DNA from: Streptomyces katrae
GTDB taxonomy: Bacteria > Actinomycetota > Actinomycetes > Streptomycetales > Streptomycetaceae
Length of the DNA: 64,000 bases
Reading direction: 5' to 3'
Assembly (NCBI RefSeq): GCF_000717655.1
Contig: NZ_JNZY01000019.1
Location: forward strand, 72,435 to 136,434
Notes under the pieces: generated by a model
Databases searched by the model: none
The model's input: the letters and a program-made list of their open reading frames with translations, nothing else
Told to the model about the DNA's origin: nothing
Program-made: the position numbers and the translations under genes
Shown here: one piece after another, positions 42,726-50,794 of the stretch
Numbering within the stretch: position 1 is the stretch's first letter
Layout of the letters: each line of letters starts with the position of its first letter

Positions 42726-44186
42726 ATGGCTTCCCAGGTACTCGTTGCAGCGAACCGCGGCCCGCTCTCCTACCAGCTCGGCGACGACGGCACCCTCACG
42801 GCCCGGCGCGGCGGGGGCGGTCTCGTCTCCGGCCTCTCCGCCGCCCTCGCCCGCCAGCCGGAGGCGCTGTGGATCTGCGCCGCGCTGTCGGAAGCGGACC
42901 GGGAGGCGGTCCGCCGAGGCGTATCCGAACCCGGCGTCCGGATGCTGGACATCGATCCCACGACGTACGACGACGCGTACAACGGCATCGCGAACTCGGT
43001 GCTGTGGTTCACGCACCACCATCTGTACGACATCCCGCGCGAGCCGGTCTTCGACGCGGAGTTCCGGCGGCGGTGGGATTCGTACGTCGCCTACAACCAC
43101 GCCTTCGCGCTGGCGCTGGCGCAGGAGGCCGGCGAAGGCGCGGCGGTGCTCGTGCAGGACTACCACCTGGCACTGGTCCCGGGTGAGCTGCGGGAACTGC
43201 GGCCTGACCTGAAGATCAGCCACTTCACGCACACCCCGTGGGCCTCGCGCGAGTTCCTGGACATGCTCCCCGACGACGTCCGGGCGCAGCTGGTGTGGGG
43301 CATGCTCGGGGCGGACGAGGTGGGCTTCCACACGTGGGCGTGGGCGCACAGCTTCATGACCGCGGCGCAGCTGGACGACGAGCGGGGCATCGCGGAGCCG
43401 AAGATGGCGGCAGGGGTGGACCCGAGGGACGCGCCGTACGTCGAGAAGATGACGAGGGGCCCGGTGCGGCACCGGCGGACGAACGTGGCCGTGTACCCGC
43501 TGGGCGTGGACGGCGACGAGCTGCGGGCCCTGGCGCACCGGCCGGAGGTGAACGACAAGCTGGCGGCGCTGCGGGCGGAGGTCGGGGACCGCAGGACGAT
43601 CGTCCGGGTGGACCGGACCGAGCTGTCGAAGAACATCGTGCGGGGCCTGCTGGCGTACCGGGAGCTGCTGGCGGTGCACCCCGAGTGGCGGGGCCGGGTG
43701 GTGCACCTGGCGTCGGCGTACCCGTCCCGGCAGGACCTGGCGGTGTACCGGTCGTACACGGAGGCGGTGCGGGAGCTGGCCGAGCAGATCAACGAGGAGT
43801 TCGGCACGGAGGACTGGCAGCCGGTGCTGGTGTCGGTGAAGGACGACTTCCCGCGCTCCCTGGCGGCGTACCGGCTGGCGGACGTGGCGCTGGTGAACCC
43901 GGTGCGGGACGGGATGAACCTGGTGGCGAAGGAGATCCCGGTGGTCTCGGACGCGGGGTGCGTGCTGGTGCTGTCGACCGGGGCGGGGGCGTACGGGGAG
44001 CTCCGCGAGGACGCGCTGACGGTGAACCCGTACGACGTGTCGGCGACGGCCGATGCGCTGCACGCTGCCCTGGCGATGCCGGCCGAGGAGCGGCTGGAGC
44101 GTACGAAGCGACTGGCTTCGGCAGCCACCGCCCTCCCGCCGACCGACTGGTTCACGGCCCAGCTGTCGGCTCTGCGAGAGGCGTAG
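42726..44186 (+). CDS. otsA: Trehalose-6-phosphate synthase (GT20)
   Basis: 486 residues. VLVAANRGPLSYQLGDDG, GGLVSGLSAAL, LVQDYHLALVP, HFTHTPWASREFLDMLP and VRDGMNLVAKE are the OtsA landmarks, including the RxGG-like RRGGGGL phosphate loop. It joins UDP- or GDP-glucose and glucose-6-phosphate. TAGGTT at 42714-42719 ends six bases before the ATG (leaderless). The phosphatase otsB is convergent next door, so together they make trehalose. Confidence 0.95.
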   Translation: MASQVLVAANRGPLSYQLGDDGTLTARRGGGGLVSGLSAALARQPEALWICAALSEADREAVRRGVSEPGVRMLDIDPTTYDDAYNGIANSVLWFTHHHLYDIPREPVFDAEFRRRWDSYVAYNHAFALALAQEAGEGAAVLVQDYHLALVPGELRELRPDLKISHFTHTPWASREFLDMLPDDVRAQLVWGMLGADEVGFHTWAWAHSFMTAAQLDDERGIAEPKMAAGVDPRDAPYVEKMTRGPVRHRRTNVAVYPLGVDGDELRALAHRPEVNDKLAALRAEVGDRRTIVRVDRTELSKNIVRGLLAYRELLAVHPEWRGRVVHLASAYPSRQDLAVYRSYTEAVRELAEQINEEFGTEDWQPVLVSVKDDFPRSLAAYRLADVALVNPVRDGMNLVAKEIPVVSDAGCVLVLSTGAGAYGELREDALTVNPYDVSATADALHAALAMPAEERLERTKRLASAATALPPTDWFTAQLSALREA

Positions 44187-44219
44187 CCCCTACCGCTGCG
44201 CGGGCCTGTCGTCCCCTGC

Positions 44220-44243
44220 CGGCCCCGCCGGGGTTTGAGGCGC
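44220..44243. repeat. Dispersed intergenic repeat, copy 2
   Basis: It matches the segment at 861-884 (GCCCCGCCGGGGTTTGAGG against GCCCCGCCGGCGTTCGAGG). It lies between convergent otsA and otsB and may act in termination. Confidence 0.5.
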
Positions 44244-44278
44244 GGGGGCGGGTGACGGGAGAGGAGCCCGCGCAGCGG

Positions 44279-45142
44279 TCACGGTGTCGGGCTCGCGGAG
44301 CGGATGGCCTCGGCCAGGGTGGCCAGGAAGGCGACGACCTCGGCCGGGCCGTTCACGACGAGGTCGGCCCGGGAGGCCAGCTCGGGAACCTCGGCCGAGC
44401 CACTGGCCACCAGCAGTCCCGGCATGCCGTCCGTACGGAGCTTCTCGACGGCGGCATACGCCGCGAGGTCGCCCAGATCATCCCCCGCGTACAGCACCGC
44501 CTCCGCGCCCGTCTCCGCCAGGTACTCGGTCAGGGCCACGCCCTTGTCCATCCCCGGCGGGCGCAGCTCCAGCACCGCCCGCCCCGGCTCCACCATCAGC
44601 CCGTGCCGCGCCGCCAGCTCGGCCAGCGGCTCGCGCAGCGCGGCGAAGGCCGCTTCCGGGTCCTCGGCGCGCCGGGTGTGGACGGCCAGCGCCCGGCCCT
44701 TCTCCTCGATCCACGTACCGCGCCAGGCGCCGATGGCGTCCAGGAACCCGGGCAGCTCCGCCCGTACGGCGGCGACTCCCGGGTGCTCGGCCGGCGTGTG
44801 CACGATGCCGCTCACCGCGTCCCAGCGCTCGGCCCCGTAGTGGCCGAGGACCACCAGGTGTTCCAGGCCGGCGGCACCGGCGAAGCCCCCGTAGCGGACC
44901 GCGACCCCCGCCGGCCGGCCGGTGATCACGGCCACAGAGGCGACCTCCGGGGCCAGGGCGGCCAGCGCCCCGACGGCTCCCGCGTGGGCGCGCGCCTGGT
45001 CCGGGTCCGCGACGATCTCGGCGAGGGTGCCGTCGAAGTCGAGCGCGACCACGGAACGGCGGGGTGCGCGGAGGAGGGCTTCGAGTCCCTCCCGACCGGC
45101 GGCGGTGACGGGCATCGGCATGCTGTGCGGACGGCTCCCCAT
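44279..45142 (-). CDS. otsB: Trehalose-6-phosphate phosphatase
   Basis: 287 residues. HAD motif I is VVALDFDGTL (Asp35 and Asp37), followed by VAVITGRP, HYGAERWD, EEKGRALAVH, the conserved GMDKGVAL segment and YAGDDLGD. This is the OtsB layout of the GT20-linked HAD phosphatases. It removes phosphate from trehalose-6-phosphate. TAGGGT ends seven bases before ATG 45142. Confidence 0.93.
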   Translation of the reverse strand: MGSRPHSMPMPVTAAGREGLEALLRAPRRSVVALDFDGTLAEIVADPDQARAHAGAVGALAALAPEVASVAVITGRPAGVAVRYGGFAGAAGLEHLVVLGHYGAERWDAVSGIVHTPAEHPGVAAVRAELPGFLDAIGAWRGTWIEEKGRALAVHTRRAEDPEAAFAALREPLAELAARHGLMVEPGRAVLELRPPGMDKGVALTEYLAETGAEAVLYAGDDLGDLAAYAAVEKLRTDGMPGLLVASGSAEVPELASRADLVVNGPAEVVAFLATLAEAIRSASPTP

Positions 45143-45210
45143 ACGGATGACCCTAACGGCCCCGCCGGGCCACGGCTATGGCGCGCGGCGGGCCCGTGGG
45201 CGCCGATGCG

Positions 45211-45447
45211 TCAGCGCCGGGCCCGCTGGGCCTCGCGCATGCGGCGCAGCCGGTTGACGGTGCCGGGCGCGTGGGCCAGCGCCCGCGGGTCGTCCATCAG
45301 CACGTTGAGCAGCTGGTAGTAGCGGACCGGGGTCATCCCCAGCCCTTCCCGTATGGCCCGCTCCTTGGCCCCGGGCCCGGGCCAGGTGCGTCCCTCGTAC
45401 GCGAGCACCGCGGCCTCGGTGGCCGTCAGCCCCACGTCGTCCGTCAT
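45211..45447 (-). CDS. DUF3263 family protein
   Basis: 78 residues: LTATEAAVLAYEGRTWPGPGAKERAIREGLGMTPVRYYQLLNVLMDDP, the DUF3263 pattern, a helical protein that resembles a sigma-70 region 4-type helix-turn-helix and may bind DNA. TAATCT ends six bases before ATG 45447 (leaderless). It stands upstream of otsB on the same strand with a 68-base gap. Confidence 0.88.
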   Translation of the reverse strand: MTDDVGLTATEAAVLAYEGRTWPGPGAKERAIREGLGMTPVRYYQLLNVLMDDPRALAHAPGTVNRLRRMREAQRARR

Positions 45448-45503
45448 ACCGCCAGATTAACGCCGCCCTCCGACAGCCGGCGGGCGGCGTAAGCCAGGCC
45501 GGT

Positions 45504-46805
45504 TCAGTGGGCGTCCGCCTTGCGCGCCGCCTCCGCGATGTCCTCGAGGACCTTCGCCGGCTGCCCGCCCGGCTGCACGCTCTTGCCGATGTTCTGCTTG
45601 ACGTCCTCGCTCACCCCGGCCCAGGACTTCTTGCCGACCGGGTAGAGCCGGGCGTTCGGCAGCGCCTGCAGGAACGTCTTGAGCTGCACGGCCGACCCGC
45701 CCGTACTGGCGTCCATCGCCCGGTAGCCGCTCGTCGTGACCGGCAGCAGGTCGTACTTGGTGGTGAAGGCCGTCACGTTCTTCGCCTCGTACAGGTAGTC
45801 CAGGAACTTCCCGGACTCCTTGCGGTGGCCGTTCTTGAAGGCCATCACCCAGTCCGCGACGCCCATCGCCGGGTGCTCGGTCCCGTCGGCGGTCGGCATG
45901 GCCACCATGCCGAACTTCACGCCCTTCTCCCCCGCCTGCTTGATCAGCGTGGGGTGGCCGTTGAGCATGCCGACCTCGCCCCGCGCGAAGGCGTCGAACG
46001 CGGCCTGCCGGTCCGTCTTCGCCGGTTCCGCGGCCCCGGTCAGACCCTGGCCGACCATCTTGTCGCGCAGGAACTCGAACGTCTTGACGTTCTCCGGGGA
46101 GTCGATCGAGTACGCCTCCTCGTTGTCGGTGTAGCCGCCACCGCCGGAGAGCATCCACATCATCGATTCGGCCTGTGCCTCCTCGCGGCCCAGCGGCAGC
46201 GCGAAGGGGGTCGCCACGCCCGCGGCCTTGAGCTTCTTCGCGGCGGCCTCCAGGTCGGCCCAGCTCTTGGGCTGCCAGCCGCCCTTGGCGTCCTTCGGGA
46301 TGACCCCGGCGTCGCTCAGCAGCTTCTCGTTGTAGAAGAGCAGGCGGGTGCTGGCCACGAACGGCATGCCGTACTGGATGCGCCTGACCTTGCCCGCGTC
46401 CGCGAGCGGCGCCAGGAAGTCGGCCTCGGTGGTGACGGAGAGCAGCTCGTCCGCCGTGTACAGCTTGCCGGCGGCCGCGTAGTCCGCGTAGGCGCCGATC
46501 TGGGCGACGTCGGGGGCCTTGCCCGCCTTGACCATCTCCGCGACCTTGGCGTCGACCTCGGACCAGGAGTAGACGCTGACCTCGACCTTGACGCCGGGGT
46601 GCTCCTTCTCGAAGCCGGCGGCGAGGTCCTTCCAGTACCCCGACGAGGAGTTCTGCGGATTGTCCCCGTAGTCGGCCGCCACGACCCGCAGGGTCACCTC
46701 GTTGTCCCCGGTGAGGCTTCCCACGGCTCCGCAGCCGCTCAGCGCCACGGCGGTCAGGCCCAGCGCGGCGCCGGTCGCGGCCAGGCTCAGGTAACGGCCC
46801 TTCAC
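45504..46805 (-). CDS. ABC transporter sugar-binding lipoprotein (orphan)
   Basis: 433 residues from GTG 46805. The signal peptide ends in lipobox ALSGC, so it is a membrane-tethered extracellular solute-binding protein (family 1). Characteristic segments are KVEVSVYSWSEVDAKVAEMVKAGKAPDVAQIGAYA (in parts), YGMPFVASTRLLFYNEKLL and FARGEVGMLNGHPTLI. No permease or ATPase gene is near, so it must work with transporters elsewhere. It is divergent from nagK-nagA with dre-like sites between, so an amino-sugar substrate is likely. Confidence 0.88.
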   Translation of the reverse strand: MKGRYLSLAATGAALGLTAVALSGCGAVGSLTGDNEVTLRVVAADYGDNPQNSSSGYWKDLAAGFEKEHPGVKVEVSVYSWSEVDAKVAEMVKAGKAPDVAQIGAYADYAAAGKLYTADELLSVTTEADFLAPLADAGKVRRIQYGMPFVASTRLLFYNEKLLSDAGVIPKDAKGGWQPKSWADLEAAAKKLKAAGVATPFALPLGREEAQAESMMWMLSGGGGYTDNEEAYSIDSPENVKTFEFLRDKMVGQGLTGAAEPAKTDRQAAFDAFARGEVGMLNGHPTLIKQAGEKGVKFGMVAMPTADGTEHPAMGVADWVMAFKNGHRKESGKFLDYLYEAKNVTAFTTKYDLLPVTTSGYRAMDASTGGSAVQLKTFLQALPNARLYPVGKKSWAGVSEDVKQNIGKSVQPGGQPAKVLEDIAEAARKADAH

Positions 46806-46843
46806 AGTTCTCGATCCACCCCTTGTTGTACGTACGATCCACG

Positions 46844-46859
46844 TAAGGTCTACACCACT
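46844..46859. promoter_or_regulatory. dre-like DasR operator 1 (solute-binding protein side)
   Basis: TAAGGTCTACACCACT agrees at 12 of 16 positions with the DasR consensus ACTGGTCTAGACCACT, and closely resembles, from memory, the known nagKA dre. It lies 38 bases before the solute-binding protein gene. Confidence 0.75.
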
Positions 46860-46950
46860 TTGGCGGCTCGTCCACATCCGGGAGCGCGCCGCGACGGTTC
46901 GCGGCCCGGCCGAGGCCGTGAATTTGTATGGCAGCTCAACAATCCCTTCC

Positions 46951-46966
46951 AATGGACTAGACCTTT
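46951..46966. promoter_or_regulatory. dre-like DasR operator 2 (nagK side)
   Basis: Minus strand AAAGGTCTAGTCCATT has the GGTCTAG core and CCA of the dre. It lies 28 bases before the nagK start, where it would overlap the promoter. Confidence 0.75.
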
Positions 46967-46994
46967 CCCCGACGAGCACGCGAGACTGTCACCT

Positions 46995-47948
46995 GTGAAA
47001 CCCGTGAAACACGCCGTGAAGCACGTCATCGCCCTCGATGTGGGCGGCACCGGGATGAAGGCCGCCCTCATCGCCGACGACGGCACCCTGCTCCACGAAG
47101 CACGCCGCGCCACCGGTCGCGACCGGGGCCCCGACGCCGTCGTCGAGACGATCCTGGAGTTCGCCGCCGAGCTGTCCGGGCTCGGCCGCGAGCGCTTCGG
47201 CGTGCCCGCTTCCGCGGCCGGCGTCGCCGTCCCCGGCATCGTCGACGCCGAGAACGGGATCGCCGTCTACGCCGCGAACCTGGGCTGGCGCGACGTACCG
47301 ATGCGCGAGCTGCTCAGCAGACGGCTCGGCTCCCTCCCGGTGGCCCTGGGCCACGACGTGCGCACGGGCGGACTCGCCGAAGGCCGCATCGGCGCGGGCC
47401 GCGGCGCCGACCGCTTCCTGTTCGTCCCCCTCGGCACCGGCATCGCCGGCGCCATCGGCATCGCCGGCCGCATCGAGGCCGGCGCCCACGGCTACGCGGG
47501 CGAGATCGGCCACATCGTGGTCCGGCCCGGCGGCCCCGCCTGCGGCTGCGGCCAGTACGGGTGCCTGGAGACGCTCGCCTCCGCGTCCGCCGTCAGCCGC
47601 GCCTGGGCGAGCGCCTCCGGCGACCCCGCCGCGGACGCCGCGGACTGCGCCAAGGCCGTCGAGTCCGGCGACGCGCGCGCCGGCGAGGTGTGGCAGGCAG
47701 CCGTCGACGCCCTCGCCGACGGCCTGGTCACCGCGATCACCCTGCTGGACCCGCGCACGCTGATCATCGGTGGCGGGCTCGCCGAGGCGGGAGAAACCTT
47801 GTTCACACCACTACGGAAGGCCGTCGAGGAGCGCGTGACGTTCCAGCGGCTCCCCGACATCGTTCCGGCGGCCCTCGGGGACACCGCCGGATGCCTGGGC
47901 GCAGGGCTGCTCGCCTGGGACCTACTCGCCACGGAGGTACCTGCCTGA
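46995..47948 (+). CDS. nagK: N-acetylglucosamine kinase (ROK family)
   Basis: 317 residues from GTG 46995; in-frame GTG 47004 and 47016 (VKHVIALDVGG) are alternatives and no clear ribosome binding site decides. ROK features: IALDVGGTGMKAALI (phosphate loop), FVPLGTGIAGA, GEIGHIVV and the zinc motif CGCGQYGC. It phosphorylates GlcNAc to GlcNAc-6-phosphate. Its stop overlaps nagA (TGATG), and dre-like sites upstream indicate DasR repression. Confidence 0.9.
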   Translation: MKPVKHAVKHVIALDVGGTGMKAALIADDGTLLHEARRATGRDRGPDAVVETILEFAAELSGLGRERFGVPASAAGVAVPGIVDAENGIAVYAANLGWRDVPMRELLSRRLGSLPVALGHDVRTGGLAEGRIGAGRGADRFLFVPLGTGIAGAIGIAGRIEAGAHGYAGEIGHIVVRPGGPACGCGQYGCLETLASASAVSRAWASASGDPAADAADCAKAVESGDARAGEVWQAAVDALADGLVTAITLLDPRTLIIGGGLAEAGETLFTPLRKAVEERVTFQRLPDIVPAALGDTAGCLGAGLLAWDLLATEVPA

Positions 47949-49099
47949 TGTCCGGAAGCGCACACAGCACCGTTCTCTCCGGCGCCAGGGTGGTGCTGCC
48001 CACCGGGACCGTGGCGGACGGCCGCGTCATCGTCGACGGCGAGCGCATCGCCGGCAGCGCAGGCGAGGGCGCGAGGACCGTCGACCTCTCCGGGCACTGG
48101 ATCGTCCCCGGCTTCGTGGACATGCACAACCACGGCGGAGGCGGCGCCTCCTTCACCTCCGGCACCGCCGAGGAGGTCCTCAAGGGCGTACGGACCCACC
48201 GCGAGCACGGCACCACCACGCTCGTCGCCTCCACCGTCACCGGTGACCTGGACGAACTGGCCCGCCGCGCAGGGCTGCTCGCCGAGCTGACCCAGCAGGG
48301 CGAGATCGCGGGCATCCACTTCGAGGGCCCGTTCATCAACGCCTGCCGCAAGGGCGCGCACAAGGAGGAGCTGCTGCGCGACCCCGACCCGGCCGAGGTC
48401 CGCAAACTGATCGACGCCGCGCACGGCGCCGCCCGCATGTTCACCCTCGCCACCGAACTCCCGGGCGGGCTGGACTCCGTACGGCTGCTGGCCGAGCACG
48501 GGGTCATCGCCGCGATCGGCCACACCGACTCCACGTACGACCAGACGTGCCAGGCCATCGACGCGGGCGCGACCGTGGCCACCCACCTGTACAACGCGAT
48601 GCCCGGCATGGAGCACCGCGCCCCCGGCCCGATCGCCGCGCTGCTCGAGGACGAGCGCGTCACCGTCGAGCTGATCAACGACGGCACCCACCTGCACCCG
48701 GCGATGCTGGAGCTGGCCTTCCACCACGCGGGCGCGCACCGCGTGGCACTGATCACCGACGCGATGGACGCGGCGGGCTTCGGCGACGGGATCTACCACC
48801 TCGGGCCGCTGGAGGTCGAGGTCAAGGAGGGCGTGGCCCGCCTCGTCGAGGGCGGTTCGATCGCCGGCTCCACGCTGACCCTGGACACCGCGTTCAAGCG
48901 GTCGGTGACCCTGGACAAGCTGCCCGTCGAGTCCGTGGTCCAGGCGATCTCCGTGAACCCCGCCAAGCTGATCGGCCTGTACGACGAGGTCGGCTCGCTG
49001 GAGCCGGGCAAGTACGCCGACCTCGTCGTCCTGGACGCGGAGTTCGCCCTCAAGGGCGTCATGCGGCGCGGCGAATGGATCGTGGATCCGCTGGTCTGA
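47948..49099 (+). CDS. nagA: N-acetylglucosamine-6-phosphate deacetylase
   Basis: 383 residues. The amidohydrolase fold is shown by VDMHNHGGGGASF (metal His pair), GIHFEGPFINACRKGAH with the metal Glu, AIGHTDSTYDQ, HLYNAMPGMEHRAPG and ITDAMDA with catalytic Asp. It removes acetate from GlcNAc-6-phosphate to give glucosamine-6-phosphate, which is also the key DasR effector branch point. It overlaps nagK by one base (coupled). It also serves MurNAc degradation, since murQ yields GlcNAc-6-phosphate. Confidence 0.97.
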   Translation: MSGSAHSTVLSGARVVLPTGTVADGRVIVDGERIAGSAGEGARTVDLSGHWIVPGFVDMHNHGGGGASFTSGTAEEVLKGVRTHREHGTTTLVASTVTGDLDELARRAGLLAELTQQGEIAGIHFEGPFINACRKGAHKEELLRDPDPAEVRKLIDAAHGAARMFTLATELPGGLDSVRLLAEHGVIAAIGHTDSTYDQTCQAIDAGATVATHLYNAMPGMEHRAPGPIAALLEDERVTVELINDGTHLHPAMLELAFHHAGAHRVALITDAMDAAGFGDGIYHLGPLEVEVKEGVARLVEGGSIAGSTLTLDTAFKRSVTLDKLPVESVVQAISVNPAKLIGLYDEVGSLEPGKYADLVVLDAEFALKGVMRRGEWIVDPLV

Positions 49100-49116
49100 G
49101 CGGGTATGGGAGGCAG

Positions 49117-49144
49117 CGGGCGGCCCGCGGGACTGGGCCGCCCG
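49117..49144. terminator. Terminator after nagKA
   Basis: A 10-bp stem (CGGGCGGCCC and complement) with an 8-base loop lies 18 bases after the nagA stop. Confidence 0.75.
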
Positions 49145-49192
49145 TACTGCTGTTTGGCATGATCCCGGCACACACCGAGACCGGGGCCTGCC

Positions 49193-50113
49193 ATGATCCT
49201 GACCGTGACGCTCAACACCGCACTCGACGTCACCCACCACGTGCCGAAGCTGATCGCGCACACCACGCACCGGGTCACCGCCGTGACCGAGAGACCCGGC
49301 GGCAAGGGCCTCAACGTCGCGCGCGTGCTCGCCGCACTCGGCCACGAGGTCACCGCGACCGGCTTCGCGGGTGGCCGCACCGGCGCCGTCGTACGCGAAC
49401 TGCTTGCCGCTTCGCCGCAGGTGACGGACGCTCTGGTGCCCTGCGCGGGCACCACCCGGCGCACCCTGGCCGTCGTCGACGAGGCCTCGGGCGACACCAC
49501 GCAGTTCAACGAGCCGGGTCCGCTGATCAGTTCCGCGGAGTGGGCGGAGTTCCTCGCCCGCTACGAGGCCCTGCTGGCCGGTGCCGGCGCGGTCGCCCTG
49601 TGCGGCAGCCTCCCGCCGGGCGTACCGGTGGGTGCGTACGCGGTGCTCGTACGGGCCGCCCGTGCGGCCGGGGTCCCGGTCCTCCTGGACACCAGCGGCG
49701 AGGCCCTGCGCCGCGGGATCGCCGCCCGCCCGGAGATGATCAAGCCGAACGCCGCCGAACTCGCCGAGCTGACCGGCTCCCGCGAGCCGCTGCAGGCCAC
49801 CCGCGACGCCCGCCGCCGCGGCGCGCACGCCGTGGTCACCTCGCTCGGCCCGGGCGGGCTGCTGGCGGCCACCGCCCAGGGCACCTGGCAGGCGGCCCCG
49901 CCCCGCGCCCTGTCGGGCAACCCGACGGGAGCCGGCGACTCCGCGGTGGCGGGGCTCCTGTCGGCCCTCACGGAAGGCCTGGACTGGCCGGCCCGCCTGA
50001 CCCGGGCGGTGGCCCTCTCGGCAGCCACGGTCCACGCCCCGACGGCAGGCGACTTCGACCCCCACACGTACGAGGAGCTCCGGCACGCCATCCGCGTCAC
50101 CGCCGGCAACTGA
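49193..50113 (+). CDS. 1-phosphofructokinase-like PfkB sugar kinase
   Basis: 306 residues from ATG 49193. PfkB signatures are the N-terminal ERPGGKGLNVARVLAALG and the C-terminal GNPTGAGDSAVAGLL with the catalytic Asp. The short beta-lid segment TLNTALDVTHHV is that of the 1-phosphofructokinase/tagatose-6-phosphate kinase group. The main fruK of streptomycetes usually lies in a fru PTS operon, so this is probably a paralogue with another sugar-phosphate substrate. It follows nagA after a terminator and is a separate unit. Confidence 0.85.
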   Translation: MILTVTLNTALDVTHHVPKLIAHTTHRVTAVTERPGGKGLNVARVLAALGHEVTATGFAGGRTGAVVRELLAASPQVTDALVPCAGTTRRTLAVVDEASGDTTQFNEPGPLISSAEWAEFLARYEALLAGAGAVALCGSLPPGVPVGAYAVLVRAARAAGVPVLLDTSGEALRRGIAARPEMIKPNAAELAELTGSREPLQATRDARRRGAHAVVTSLGPGGLLAATAQGTWQAAPPRALSGNPTGAGDSAVAGLLSALTEGLDWPARLTRAVALSAATVHAPTAGDFDPHTYEELRHAIRVTAGN

Positions 50114-50174
50114 CCGCACGCCCCGCGCTCCTGACGGAGCTTCCGGCGGTGCAAGCCCGGGATCGGGCCCGGTT

Positions 50175-50198
50175 AAGATCATCTTTCTAGTTGATCTT
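50175..50198. promoter_or_regulatory. Inverted repeat upstream of the secreted SapA-like gene
   Basis: AAGATCA, ten bases, TGATCTT: a 7-bp inverted repeat in an AT-rich island 25-48 bases before the ATG at 50223. It could be an operator or, less likely, a weak terminator of the PfkB gene. Confidence 0.4.
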
Positions 50199-50222
50199 GA
50201 TCACGATGCGAGGCCGCACCAC

Positions 50223-50678
50223 ATGAAGCGAATCGTCCGCAACACGCTCGCCACCGTCACCGGGGTGGTGGCCGTGTCCACTCTGGCCGCGGCCCCCGCC
50301 CAGGCCCAGACGGTCTCCGGCGGCTCCTGCGGCGCGGGCTACTACCAGCAGGACGCCTACCCGCTCGGCGACCACGCGGGCGCCACCGGCTCCGGCGTCC
50401 TGTTCCTCTACTACAACAAGTCCACCGGCAAGAACTGCGCGATCCTGCGCCGCGACGCCGAGTTCATCATCACCGACGGCATGGGCATCACCCTGAGGGC
50501 CAGCAACGGCGCGGTCGACTCCGACGGCCAGCGGGCCTACGAGCAGTACGCGGGCCCGGTCTACGTCAACGCCCGCGGCGCGTGCGTCAAGGTCGACGGC
50601 TTCGTGACGGGCGTGTGGAGCGGCTCCTTCGCGGCGGGCACGCAGCGCGGCGACAGCGGCTGGGTCCACTGCGGCTAG
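50223..50678 (+). CDS. Secreted spore-associated-protein-like protein
   Basis: 151 residues. A Sec signal peptide (1-28, ending APAQAQ) precedes an exported part with four Cys (SCGAGYY, KNCAIL, GACVKV, VHCG). These are placed as in the small spore-associated SapA-like proteins of streptomycetes, judged by eye from YLYYNKSTGKNC and YAGPVYVNARGACVKVDG. Two disulfides are expected. Function in the family is unclear, perhaps extracellular or cell-surface. Confidence 0.65.
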   Translation: MKRIVRNTLATVTGVVAVSTLAAAPAQAQTVSGGSCGAGYYQQDAYPLGDHAGATGSGVLFLYYNKSTGKNCAILRRDAEFIITDGMGITLRASNGAVDSDGQRAYEQYAGPVYVNARGACVKVDGFVTGVWSGSFAAGTQRGDSGWVHCG

Positions 50679-50698
50679 AAGGTCGCCCAGAACGACGA

Positions 50699-50732
50699 AG
50701 TCCGGCCTGCCGCCCGCGCGGTGGGCCGGACT
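50699..50732. terminator. Bidirectional hairpin terminator
   Basis: A 9-bp stem (AGTCCGGCC and complement) with an inner CCGC/GCGG pairing lies between the convergent SapA-like and CBM genes. Confidence 0.75.
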
Positions 50733-50794
50733 CGTCTCCTGCCGAGGGTGGCGACCGGTGGCCGGACCGCCGGGCACCGGAGGCCGACCGGCGG

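Noticed and set aside
41496..44063. An 855-residue minus-strand open frame
   Set aside because: Shadow of gpgS and otsA; the true genes carry all family motifs.
47492..50182. An 896-residue minus-strand open frame
   Set aside because: Antisense to nagK, nagA and the PfkB gene; no recognisable domain.
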